Source of the DNA: Bacillota bacterium
GTDB lineage: Bacteria; Bacillota; Clostridia; Christensenellales; SZUA-584
Direction: 5' to 3'
Assembly: GCA_023441905.1 (NCBI GenBank)
Contig: JAEZNC010000175.1
Location: 1-8,965 of the forward strand
Length of the DNA stretch: 8,965 bases
Shown here: positions 1 through 7,567 of the stretch, piece by piece
Position numbering within the stretch: position 1 is the first letter of the stretch
How the letters are laid out: every line of letters starts with the position of its first letter
Program-made: the position numbers and the translations under genes
The notes under the pieces: generated by a model
Told to the model about the DNA's origin: nothing
Seen by the model: only the letters and a program-made list of their open reading frames with translations
The model's database searches: none

Positions 1-61
1 ATATCTTATATAAAGCATATTCTATCGTGAAAACCAGTTTACTTATAGCTAAAGCCCATAA

Positions 62-98
62 AAAAAGCACGTTTAAAGATGAAATAAACGTGCTTTTT
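62..98 (-). terminator. Rho-independent terminator after the YbjQ-family gene, probably bidirectional
   Basis: A perfect 14-bp inverted repeat (62-75 against 85-98) encloses a 9-nt loop. The stem core is GCACGTTTA, and the outer end is an A-run on the left and a T-run on the right. Read on the minus strand, the hairpin ends in TTTTTT and starts 14 nt past the stop codon of the gene at 113-421, so it should end that transcript. Read on the plus strand it also ends in TTTTTATTT, so it could also stop transcription arriving from the left. The call rests on the structure alone. Confidence 0.88.
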
Positions 99-112
99 AT
101 TTGAAAAATATT

Positions 113-421
113 CTATTTAAACTTCACTGCGGTTCCGTACGCGGTCACCTCGGCGGCTCCCTGCATGATCGAGCTTGATGTAAAACGCATCGCGATCACG
201 GCATCCGCACCGAGCACCTCAGCCTGATCCACCATGCGCTTGAGTGCTATCTCGCGCGATTCCTCCATCATTTCCGTATACGCTTTGAGCTCGCCGCCGA
301 CAATTGTTTTGAATCCGGCCATCATATCCTTGCCGATATGCTTGCTCTGTATCATTGAGCCTCTGACAAGCCCGAGCACCTCATAAGGCCTGCCGATGTT
401 TTCCACTGTCATGATTATCAT
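113..421 (-). CDS. ybjQ: YbjQ/UPF0145 family protein (putative heavy-metal-binding domain)
   Basis: This is a 102-residue soluble protein with no signal peptide or membrane segment. It resembles the YbjQ/UPF0145 (DUF74) family over its full length and has the usual size of about 100-110 residues. Family signatures are GLVRGSMI (17-24), IVGGELKAYTE (40-50), the conserved LGADAV (70-75) followed by a beta strand, and YGTAVK near the C-terminus (95-100). The family forms compact oligomers. It is labelled 'heavy-metal-binding' in some databases, but no cysteine or histidine cluster is visible here and the cellular role is unknown. The start at 421 is chosen because a GGAGG sits about 10 nt upstream; a second ATG three codons later would be too far from it. 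It appears to be a single-gene unit, with its own extended -10 promoter and a strong terminator 14 nt after the TAG stop. Family assignment is firm; function is not. Confidence 0.9.
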   Translation of the reverse strand: MIIMTVENIGRPYEVLGLVRGSMIQSKHIGKDMMAGFKTIVGGELKAYTEMMEESREIALKRMVDQAEVLGADAVIAMRFTSSSIMQGAAEVTAYGTAVKFK

Positions 422-458
422 CGCAAAAAATCCTCCGGTAAGTTATTCGTTGTTGCTC

Positions 459-467
459 ATTATACCA
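459..467 (-). promoter_or_regulatory. Extended -10 promoter for the YbjQ-family gene
   Basis: The minus strand reads TGGTATAAT, a consensus TATAAT (464-459) preceded by the TGn extension (467-465). No good -35 hexamer lies at the proper distance, which is common for extended -10 promoters. The predicted transcript start is near 452. That gives a leader of about 30 nt containing the ribosome binding site (431-436, TCCTCC on the plus strand). This suggests the gene is transcribed independently of addA. Confidence 0.65.
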
Positions 468-831
468 TATGTCAGGAAGATAGCATAGAAAAGCTGCCAG
501 AATGCGCCCCCTGTCATGGATACAGTACACAATAGCGGTCTGTGTAATTGTCATCAATCGGACGCGACTGACTTCGGGTACGAAAGCTGCACTTTAATAT
601 CCATTCTACATGAACTCCAACCTGTCGCCGAGATGCCCGGGAAATGGTCGGCCATAGCGCTGTCGCAGTGAATCAACATCGCCATTTGACGGCGATGGCA
701 ATAAGGCTCTAATAATTCTCGATCCCATCGCAGTCGTCTCTCCTGAATACGCATTAACACAAATGCCACAAGACATAGATGTTAATAACTGCGACATGTG
801 TCACTCTTCTAAAGCATTTTGCTCCGCACGG
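468..831. other. Stretch between addA and the YbjQ-family gene with no convincing gene
   Basis: About 360 bp separate the addA stop from the next promoter. The minus strand holds two overlapping short reading frames: 63 codons at 797-606 and 71 codons at 769-554. Neither has a strong ribosome binding site or a product I recognise. The first starts 34 nt after the addA stop. A 7-bp hairpin (CATCGCC 677-683 against GGCGATG 691-697, 7-nt loop) is present but has no T-run on either side, so it is not a classic terminator. No clear terminator for addA is visible. The stretch could be decayed coding sequence, an untranslated tail of the addBA transcript, or a small lineage-specific gene. Confidence 0.5.
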
Positions 832-3800
832 TTATAGCTGTATCGCTTCACCGAGCGCCAGATAGAAAATGTGCTTTTCTTTCACATCTTTGCCTGTGAT
901 GCGCTGCAGCGCCTTGGCATACAGGTTCAGCTGAACCGCGTATTTTTGTGCCGCTTTTTCCGCCTCTGCCCGGCTCACGCGGTCCGTCTTGTAATCAACG
1001 ATCACCCACTTGCCATCCTCAACAAAACAAAGGTCAATCACACCCTGCACCACCACATACTCGTCGGAAGTCTCCGAAAGCCCTGCCTCCTGTGCGCTCA
1101 TGCGCAGGCAAAACGGCTGCTCGGCGCGCCGCATCGATGCCGCTTGCGCCCGCCGCGCCAACTCACTGTGTAAAAAGCGCGACACCGCCGCCGCATCAAC
1201 CTCCGCCGTTTGTGCGGTGTCAATGAGTCCTTTCTGCGCCATGCCGTCTATGCGCGCCCGCACCTGTATTTCTTCCAGCGGTTCGAAGCCAATGTGCTCC
1301 ATCACGCGGTGCATCAGTGTGCCGCGCTGCGCGGCATCCATACCGTCGTCCGCAGACGGCATCACCGCAGGCCGGAACACCTCTTTGTCCTGCATCCGTT
1401 TGAGCGCCGACACGCTGACCTTTGACGGCACGCCCGTATCGCGCTGATACGCATACGCTTCATACAACGCCTCGGGCGGCTGCGCCTGTGCCTGCTGCCA
1501 GAACGCGGCAAGCCGTTCGGCTTTGGCGGCCGCGGCTTGCTTTGCGGTTGCATCCCGCTCGATGCGCACGATGCTGTCTAAATCGATGCCCTCATCGCGG
1601 CACATCATGGCCACAGCCGGCATCAGAAGATCAAAATGCGTGGACGCGCCGTGCTGCCATAGCGTTCCCTTAGGCTCGCTCCATGCCTCCTTGATCTCAC
1701 AGCCCGCACCGAGTATCACGAGCCGCTCGATCGCGCGCGTCATGCCCACATACAAAAGCCTCACCGTTTCGGATATCTTCTCTCGCCGCAGCCCCTGCGC
1801 CACGGCGAGCCTGTGCAGCGTGGGTTTGCGAATATGCGTCGCTTCATCGAGATCATCGAGCGCAAGACCAAGCCCGCGTCCCACGAGTACGCTGCCGTAG
1901 GTATCGCGCTGATCGATCTTTTTGTGCAGCCCCGAGAGAATCACCGCGCGGAACTCAAGCCCTTTGGATTTGTGTATCGTCGTTAAATACACGCCGTCCG
2001 ATCCGGCGGGATTCTGCTGCGTCTCTTTCGTGCGCCCGAGGCGGTCGGCCACGGTCAGCAGATCGGAAAGCGACGTCACACCGAGCGACGCCGTTTCGCT
2101 TATGAATGTGCCAATGGCGGCCTCCGATGCCGCGCCGCCCGGCGACGTGAGCGCATACTCACGCAGACGCAGATCCAGCCGCAAATGCATCAGAAAATCG
2201 GGCAGTGTCATGCATGCCGCAAGCCGGCGGTATGTGTCCAGCGTGCCTCGAAAAGCGCCGACCTTATCGCCGAGCACCGACGGCTCACTGAACGCGCGGA
2301 CGGCGTCACAAAAGTTTTCTGCCTCGGGCGCTGATAGACGGATTTGAGCGAGCTCCGGCTCGGTGAAACCGAAATGCGGATAGCGCATCACGCTCAGCAT
2401 CGCGATATCATCCGTTTCGCTCTGCAAAAGCTTCAGCGCGTTCTTCAGCACGGTAAGCTCTCCCGTTCCGTCATCCGTGCCGCCTGCCCCGCCCGCCACG
2501 GGGATATTCATATCGGTGAGCGCCTTGGCGATGTGCTTGCCCGACTGCGTGATTTCGGGCCGCAGTACCGCGATGTCGCCGTACGCCATCCCGTCATCCA
2601 GTAGCCGCCTGATCTGCGCGCCGATCTCGCGCGCCTCGGCCTCCACGTTTTCCTCGTCTTCACGGTGCGCGATGATAATCTCCACACGGCCTTCCCCCTG
2701 CGCACCCGGATCGAGCCGCTGGCCGCCTGTGTAATCCACACCCCCCGCACCCTCGGTCATCATGTGTGCCATCACACCGTTGATAAACCGGATCACGCCG
2801 GGTTGGCTGCGGTAGTTGGTGTTCATCTCAATGAGCCCGTCTGCCTGCAGCTCGCGGCAGCGCTTAATAAGCAGGTCGGGGTTCGATTCGCGGAACGTGT
2901 AGATGCACTGCTTCACATCACCCACAAAAAAATCGTTGCCGTCACGCTGTACGCTTGTGATGATCGCGTGCTGCGCTTCGTTGATGTCCTGATATTCGTC
3001 CACAAACACATGCGCGTATTTGGCGCGATACCGTGCCGCCACATCAGCTACGCCGAGCGCCTTTAACGCAAAGTGCATCGTGTCGTCGTGGTCTATCAGA
3101 TTCTTCGCGCGTTTGGCCTTCGCGTAGAGCTTCATGAACAAACGCGTCAGGTCAATGAAAAACCGTCCGTCACACGCGGTCTGCCGCAGCTCTGCGTTAA
3201 CCTTCGTCACAAAATCGCCCGTGCCGCCGCGAAGACCGTCAAAGCATCTGTTGGCGCGGTTGGTCAGCGTCGCGCTCTCTCGGTTCGGCGCACCCTTCGC
3301 CTTTGTGCTTATCTCCCTCGCTTCGGGCAGTATCACAAAATCCCTGCTGACCGCCTGCGCCGCGCGCAGCAGCAATATCCGGTCGGTCTCGCTCTCGTCG
3401 GCTTCTTCCGCAAAGCCTTTTTCGGTCCAGACCGCACTTCTTTGTGCAAGATGCGCAGCCGCGTCCGCCGCCGCCGCGATGACCATGCTTTTGTATTCCT
3501 CAAACAGCACCGCCGCAAAAGCGCCGCCGTCAAAATGCGCGTAGGAATCATCGAGCCACTTTTGAGGGTCCTTGAGGCTCACAGCACGGTTGCATATGGC
3601 CGATACAATATGGGCAATCTGCTCGGTATCGCCGCGGCCGGAATACTTCTCCAAAACAGGCCGCATCATAGCGTCCGCCTTGGCCTGCTCGAAGGCCTGC
3701 TCCATCGCCTCCTGTCTGAGTCTCGCCGTCTCCGCCTCGCTCGCGATAGCGAATAAAGGCGACGTGCCCGCATACTCAAAATGATCACGGATCAGACGGC

Positions 3801-4104
3801 CGCAAAACGCGTGCAGCGTGGAAATATCCGCAAACGCGCACTTTTCGGCCTGTGCCGCAAGCCGCGGCGACGCGGTGCCCGCGTCCTGCAGCCGCTTATA
3901 AATACGCTCGCGCATCTCGCTCGCCGCAAGATTCGTGAACGTGACGATCAGCATGTTTTCGATGTCCTCGCCTTCTTCAATGAGGCGCAGCACGCGCTCG
4001 GTCAGCACGCTTGTTTTGCCGCTGCCTGCCGCGGCGGATACCACCACGCTTTTGCCGCGCGCGTCGATCGCCATGCGCTGGCGCTCGTTCCATTGCCGGC
4101 TCAT
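832..4104 (-). CDS. addA: AddA, helicase-nuclease subunit of the AddAB recombination complex
   Basis: AddA is an ATP-driven 3'-5' DNA translocase. With AddB it unwinds and trims double-strand ends to give the 3' tail used by RecA, acting in the cytoplasm. The 1090-residue product shows the UvrD/Rep (SF1) helicase motifs in order: Walker A AAAGSGKT (24-31, Lys30), motif Ia TFTNLAASEM (55-64), motif II DEYQD (369-373), GDVKQCIYTFR (395-405), NYRS (430-433), TTIHKSKGLEF (708-718) and LLYVGMTRA (783-791). A C-terminal RecB-family nuclease follows: GTLMH (928-932), GVID with Asp1024, VDYKTD with Asp1037 and Lys1039, and QLNLY (1058-1062). All catalytic residues are present. It is shorter than the roughly 1230 residues of the Bacillus subtilis protein but has lost no motif. 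The ATG at 4104 is preferred over a GTG at 4110, which would sit only 1 nt after the GGGGAGG. The start overlaps the addB stop as ATGA, implying translational coupling. Confidence 0.97.
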   Translation of the reverse strand: MSRQWNERQRMAIDARGKSVVVSAAAGSGKTSVLTERVLRLIEEGEDIENMLIVTFTNLAASEMRERIYKRLQDAGTASPRLAAQAEKCAFADISTLHAFCGRLIRDHFEYAGTSPLFAIASEAETARLRQEAMEQAFEQAKADAMMRPVLEKYSGRGDTEQIAHIVSAICNRAVSLKDPQKWLDDSYAHFDGGAFAAVLFEEYKSMVIAAAADAAAHLAQRSAVWTEKGFAEEADESETDRILLLRAAQAVSRDFVILPEAREISTKAKGAPNRESATLTNRANRCFDGLRGGTGDFVTKVNAELRQTACDGRFFIDLTRLFMKLYAKAKRAKNLIDHDDTMHFALKALGVADVAARYRAKYAHVFVDEYQDINEAQHAIITSVQRDGNDFFVGDVKQCIYTFRESNPDLLIKRCRELQADGLIEMNTNYRSQPGVIRFINGVMAHMMTEGAGGVDYTGGQRLDPGAQGEGRVEIIIAHREDEENVEAEAREIGAQIRRLLDDGMAYGDIAVLRPEITQSGKHIAKALTDMNIPVAGGAGGTDDGTGELTVLKNALKLLQSETDDIAMLSVMRYPHFGFTEPELAQIRLSAPEAENFCDAVRAFSEPSVLGDKVGAFRGTLDTYRRLAACMTLPDFLMHLRLDLRLREYALTSPGGAASEAAIGTFISETASLGVTSLSDLLTVADRLGRTKETQQNPAGSDGVYLTTIHKSKGLEFRAVILSGLHKKIDQRDTYGSVLVGRGLGLALDDLDEATHIRKPTLHRLAVAQGLRREKISETVRLLYVGMTRAIERLVILGAGCEIKEAWSEPKGTLWQHGASTHFDLLMPAVAMMCRDEGIDLDSIVRIERDATAKQAAAAKAERLAAFWQQAQAQPPEALYEAYAYQRDTGVPSKVSVSALKRMQDKEVFRPAVMPSADDGMDAAQRGTLMHRVMEHIGFEPLEEIQVRARIDGMAQKGLIDTAQTAEVDAAAVSRFLHSELARRAQAASMRRAEQPFCLRMSAQEAGLSETSDEYVVVQGVIDLCFVEDGKWVIVDYKTDRVSRAEAEKAAQKYAVQLNLYAKALQRITGKDVKEKHIFYLALGEAIQL

Positions 4105-7100
4105 TCGCACACCTCCCCTTTGAGGGTTTCCCGGTTAAATGCTTTGGGCTCGCGCATCCGGTTCCCGTCGTATTCGGCGTTGATCCGGCAGACGGACGCG
4201 TAGCCGCAAAAGCCGCAAACCTGCGCGTTTGCGGGCCTGATTGCTGTGTCACCGCCGTAAATCTGCTCTGCCGCCTCTTTGATGAGCGCCATGCTCTTAT
4301 CGAGCAGCCCGTCAAGCTCGTCCGCGTCGAACAGGCGAGACGCGCCGCGCGCGTTGAGGCTGCCCGCGCTTGTCAACGCCTGATCCACCGCCGCTAGGCT
4401 GCCGCTTGGCAGCACTCCGGAAAACGCTTTTTGCACATCCGCGTCCCAAAGCGTCAGACCCGACATGCGTGCCTCCTTGGCCGCCTCCGCTGCGCTTTCG
4501 CAGTACTTTTCCCCGATGCGCATATAGTAGCCGCCCGCGGGCTGCAACGCGCTGTCCTTGAGCAGCCGCCGCGCCGCCTCAATATAAACGGGCAGCTGCA
4601 ATGAGAGCCCCATCTCAAAATCGTTCAATGAAAATTTAACCGCGGATGATTTGTAATCCACCACGCGGTAATACCCGGCCGCCGTGTCGATACGGTCGAT
4701 CTTGCCCGTAATCTGCACACTGCCGAACGCGGTCGGCACATCAAACGCAAACGTCTGCTCGCACGCCAGCAAAGTCGCTTCGCTGCCGATAAAATGCGCG
4801 CGAATACGCAGCGCCGTGTCCACAAGCTCGCGTGTGAGTATTGACGCCTGCATGGCAAACCGTTCATCTTCAATCAGCTTCGCGTTGTCGTGCTCGCTCA
4901 TCGCCCGAGTCACGGCCTCCCGCATGCGCCCGGCAGTCTGTTCCTCGCTCAGCGTTTTGATGTCCGTCTGCTCCTCGATGAGGCCGCGCACAAACATATC
5001 CAGCGCGAGGTGCATGAACGTGCCGATGTCGATACGGTCGTTCACGTAGTCGCGGGGCGTCTGTACCTTGATGCCGTGATCAAGAAAATGTCGGAACGGG
5101 CATTTGTAGTAGTTTTCAATGCGCGTCGCGCTGCACCTTATGCCGCCGTACAGCGCTTCGGCCTCTGCCGCGCTGAGCCTTACCGCCGCGTTATCGCGCA
5201 GCAGCTGCTGCTCTGTGCTTTCACGCCAACCGTCCTGCTTAAGATAACGCGCACAGACCTTGAGCAGATTCTCATCCGGCACCCGGCCGCGCAGCACATC
5301 CGAAACCGCACCGAGCACATCCGCCCCCATGCCGCGCAGCGACTGAACGCTGTCCCCCGCCTTGCTGACCGCGAGCCTTGGGTACAGCCGCTTGAGGCGA
5401 TCTATCAGCACGGACGGCTGCCCCGTCTGCACATTATAGCTCAGCACAAGCTTTTCCTTGGGTCTCGCGAGTGCCGTATACACTTTAAGCTTTTCGGCGC
5501 TGAGATCGTACACGCCCGTATCGAACCCGCTCGCGAGCAGCGCGTCGCGCTCCGCCGCCGAGAGTATACCCGGGCCGTCGTCCCGCGCGGGCAAAACACC
5601 GTCGTGAACGCCAACGGCAAATAAGACTTTGATGTTTGGCAAACGCGACACCGACATATCAAACACGCCCACCTCGTCCGTGGCGGGCGGAATCACCGCG
5701 ATTTTGACGGCTTCAAAGCCCGTCTTCACCATGGCGCAGAGCGTCTGCGCATCGAGCGGCGCGTCGCCATAGACGCGCGCGATGCCGCTCAGCACCTCAA
5801 GGCTTTTTTCCAGCACCTGCTTAAAATACGCGCACTCACCGCGCGTCTGCGCGCAATCGATGGAGTTGCAAAAGTCGGCGAGCCGCTCCGCCACGCCGCA
5901 GTCCGCCAGGAACAACTTCACCGCCTCTATGGACATTTGCGCGTTGCCCTGCTTCACCACATCCGTCAGGCGCTTGAGCGGCTTCATCACGGCCAAGCGC
6001 AGCCGCTCCGCCTCCGCCGCGTCATCGCCGCGCCAAAACGGGTTCATGTAATGCCAGCCCATGTAGGCGTATCGCTGCGCGTACCGATAGAGCGTGTTGC
6101 GTTCCTCTTCGCCAAGCGGCGAAAACGCGCTGTACACATAGCCGGTAACCGCATTAAGCTCTCCCGAAGCCGCTGTCAGCGCTTTGTATAAAAAATCAAA
6201 AAGCGCATTATTGGCCAGCTTTCGCCGCTCATCGATAAACACGGGGATGCCGCATTGCCCGAATATCGACTTGATCGCGGGCAGGTAGGCGTCAAGGCCG
6301 CTGCCCGCCACGGCGATGTCGCGGAACCGCCTGCCGCACTGAACCTCGCCGAGTATGCCGGCCGCAAGAGCCTTGACCTCCTGCTCGAGCGTCTGCGCCT
6401 CCACGATGCCGATACCCTCCGGCTCTCCCTCATACGGCTGATATGGGTAACTATAGAGATTAGCCTCAAGAAACGAAAGCGCGTCCGCCGCATGACGGCC
6501 CTGCATTACCGGAGCCAATACCTCCACCTGCTGGCCGCTGTTTTGCGCCGCACGGATAAACCGCTGCATGTCGCGCTGTTCCGATTCGAAAATTTCGTCG
6601 TCATGGCCGGTGCCCGCGCCGCGAAACGCCGCCACCGTATCGGCCGCGAGCGCCATCACCCTTTCGAGCAGCCGCATCACGGCAGGCGAGGCGCTGTCGA
6701 GCCCGTCGATCACGATGTGCGCGCCGCACAAAAACGCAGCCTTGTCCGCGTTTTCGGCAGCCTGAGCGTACATGTCCGCGCTGTCAAGCCGCCCCGCGCT
6801 GAGCTGGTTGAATTTTCCATAGACATCCGCGATGTCCTCAAGCTTTTTTGCAAGCGCGGCATCGCCGGTGCGTGCGGCCGCGCCGCGGATGGTTTCCGGC
6901 GTCTGGCAGTGGCTTTTGAGCCGCGTGAGCAGGTCGGCCACGCACGTATCAAAATCGGGCAGCCGCGATACGCCGCTGAACGGATTTTGCAGCGCGTCGA
7001 GCGCACGGCGGCAGTAAACCGCCTTTTCGGCGTGCGTCATAAAATCGAAATGGCCCGCGCAATCGAGTATGCGGTAGCAAAGGCGCTGTATGCTGAGCAC

Positions 7101-7286
7101 CTCGAGCCCAAGTATGCCGTCCACATCGCACGAGAGCATAATGTTTTTTTCCGTCTCAAATGTGAGCGCGCCGGGTACGATCACGATGACCTTTTCAAAA
7201 GGGTTTTTGATCAGCCCTTTGATGTGCGCCATTAAATACCGGCTTTTTCCGTTGCCCGCACGCCCTGTGACCACTGTAACGCCCAT
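4101..7286 (-). CDS. addB: AddB, nuclease and iron-sulfur subunit of the AddAB recombination complex
   Basis: AddB pairs with AddA. In studied homologs it holds a second nuclease that cuts the opposite strand and a helicase-like fold that reads Chi sites. The 1061-residue product (Bacillus subtilis AddB is about 1160) opens with a P-loop, GRAGNGKS (8-15, Lys14), and the family-typical VPGALTFETE (37-46). The C-terminal RecB-type nuclease has GTFMH (755-759), GKID with Asp864, VDYKS with Asp877 and Lys879, and LQLPVY with Gln897. Four cysteines expected to bind a 4Fe-4S cluster flank this domain: Cys729 in YYKCPF, then Cys1024, Cys1027 and Cys1033 in a C-x2-C-x5-C pattern. Both the nuclease and the cluster therefore look intact. 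AAGGAGG (7294-7300) lies 7 nt before the ATG. No confident promoter is visible just upstream, where a composite palindromic repeat sits. The stop overlaps the addA start by 4 bp. Confidence 0.96.
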   Translation of the reverse strand: MGVTVVTGRAGNGKSRYLMAHIKGLIKNPFEKVIVIVPGALTFETEKNIMLSCDVDGILGLEVLSIQRLCYRILDCAGHFDFMTHAEKAVYCRRALDALQNPFSGVSRLPDFDTCVADLLTRLKSHCQTPETIRGAAARTGDAALAKKLEDIADVYGKFNQLSAGRLDSADMYAQAAENADKAAFLCGAHIVIDGLDSASPAVMRLLERVMALAADTVAAFRGAGTGHDDEIFESEQRDMQRFIRAAQNSGQQVEVLAPVMQGRHAADALSFLEANLYSYPYQPYEGEPEGIGIVEAQTLEQEVKALAAGILGEVQCGRRFRDIAVAGSGLDAYLPAIKSIFGQCGIPVFIDERRKLANNALFDFLYKALTAASGELNAVTGYVYSAFSPLGEEERNTLYRYAQRYAYMGWHYMNPFWRGDDAAEAERLRLAVMKPLKRLTDVVKQGNAQMSIEAVKLFLADCGVAERLADFCNSIDCAQTRGECAYFKQVLEKSLEVLSGIARVYGDAPLDAQTLCAMVKTGFEAVKIAVIPPATDEVGVFDMSVSRLPNIKVLFAVGVHDGVLPARDDGPGILSAAERDALLASGFDTGVYDLSAEKLKVYTALARPKEKLVLSYNVQTGQPSVLIDRLKRLYPRLAVSKAGDSVQSLRGMGADVLGAVSDVLRGRVPDENLLKVCARYLKQDGWRESTEQQLLRDNAAVRLSAAEAEALYGGIRCSATRIENYYKCPFRHFLDHGIKVQTPRDYVNDRIDIGTFMHLALDMFVRGLIEEQTDIKTLSEEQTAGRMREAVTRAMSEHDNAKLIEDERFAMQASILTRELVDTALRIRAHFIGSEATLLACEQTFAFDVPTAFGSVQITGKIDRIDTAAGYYRVVDYKSSAVKFSLNDFEMGLSLQLPVYIEAARRLLKDSALQPAGGYYMRIGEKYCESAAEAAKEARMSGLTLWDADVQKAFSGVLPSGSLAAVDQALTSAGSLNARGASRLFDADELDGLLDKSMALIKEAAEQIYGGDTAIRPANAQVCGFCGYASVCRINAEYDGNRMREPKAFNRETLKGEVCE
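4112..4118 (-). promoter_or_regulatory. Ribosome binding site that fixes the addA start
   Basis: The minus strand reads GGGGAGG inside the last codons of addB, 7 nt before the ATG at 4104. An in-frame GTG at 4110 is only 1 nt away from it and would be a poor start, so AddA is called at 1090 rather than 1092 residues. The site lets addA be reinitiated by ribosomes finishing addB, which fits equal production of two subunits of one complex. Confidence 0.8.
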
Positions 7287-7370
7287 GCCTCTGCCTCCTT
7301 TGCTGCGATCATGCTATATCAACCGCTGTTCGAAAAACGGGACTCCCGCCCCTGTTTTGTTTGTGCTTTA

Positions 7371-7507
7371 AGGCTTCCCCTTTGAGGGGAAGCTGGCCGG
7401 ACACGACACCGCAGGTGCGTGTCCGGACTGATGAGGTATAAAATTATAGCCTTTGTATTCAACACCTCATCCGGCGCTCCGCGCCACCTTCTCCTCCAGG
7501 AGAAGGC
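7371..7507. repeat. Composite palindromic repeat element (REP- or MITE-like)
   Basis: This 137-bp block is built from nested inverted repeats in a mirror-like layout. In order: an 8-bp hairpin, GCTTCCCC/GGGGAAGC (7373-7380, 7386-7393); a long hairpin, CCGGACACG/CGTGTCCGG (7397-7405, 7418-7426), continued by CACC/GGTG around a one-base bulge; then GATGAGGT (7430-7437), which pairs with ACCTCATC (7464-7471) across an AT-rich centre. A short GGCGC/GCGCC hairpin (7473-7477, 7481-7485) and an 8-bp hairpin, CCTTCTCC/GGAGAAGG (7487-7494, 7499-7506), close it. From memory, elements with a TCCCC..GGGGA outer hairpin and a CTGATGAGG/CCTCATC core recur in many Clostridia genomes. No reading frame is inside. 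It may be a mobile or amplified palindrome, and transcripts crossing it would fold strongly. Confidence 0.75.
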
Positions 7508-7524
7508 TCAGTGTTTTTTGCATT

Positions 7525-7548
7525 AAAAAAGCCGCCAATACAGCGGCT
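7525..7548 (-). terminator. Rho-independent terminator of the 77-residue protein gene
   Basis: On the minus strand AGCCGC (7548-7543) pairs with GCGGCT (7535-7530) around a 7-nt loop, followed by TTTTTT (7530-7525, the first T also closing the stem). It begins 19 nt after the TAG stop of the upstream small gene. It should separate that gene from addB, so addB probably needs its own promoter or depends on read-through. Confidence 0.85.
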
Positions 7549-7567
7549 CTTGTTGTAAGATTTGAGA

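Noticed and set aside
500..531. A possible insertion-sequence end: the minus strand reads TGTACTGTATCC and then ATGACAGGGGGCGCA, similar in style to TG..CA ends of some IS3-family elements.
   Set aside because: No matching opposite end, target duplication or transposase fragment is visible nearby. An element with this orientation would run into the intact ybjQ gene. The likeness is to general style, not to a known end.
677..697. The hairpin CATCGCC/GGCGATG as the terminator of addA.
   Set aside because: It has no T-run on the minus-strand 3' side and lies about 135 nt past the stop, so it is not a standard rho-independent terminator.
606..797. A 63-codon minus-strand frame starting 34 nt after the addA stop, and an overlapping 71-codon frame at 769-554.
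   Set aside because: There is no strong ribosome binding site at the first ATG, no recognised domain, and the two frames compete for the same DNA. Kept only as part of the description of the unassigned stretch.
4105..4110. GTG at 4110 as the start of addA.
   Set aside because: It lies 1 nt from the ribosome binding site, while the ATG at 4104 has a 7-nt spacing and the ATGA overlap with addB.
6255..7235. A 326-codon plus-strand open frame opposite addB, with others opposite addB and addA at 4890-5624 and 3073-3756.
   Set aside because: Long antisense frames are expected opposite GC-rich genes. The products are arginine- and alanine-rich without domains, while the minus-strand frames encode complete AddA and AddB.
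7287..7370. A promoter for addB just upstream of its ribosome binding site (GATATAGCAT on the minus strand).
   Set aside because: The -10 match is weak and no acceptable -35 hexamer sits at 16-18 bp, so I did not list it.
7371..7507. The palindromic block as a small CRISPR array or a tRNA-like gene.
   Set aside because: There are no direct repeats with spacers and no cloverleaf with conserved tRNA positions. The structure is purely nested inverted repeats.
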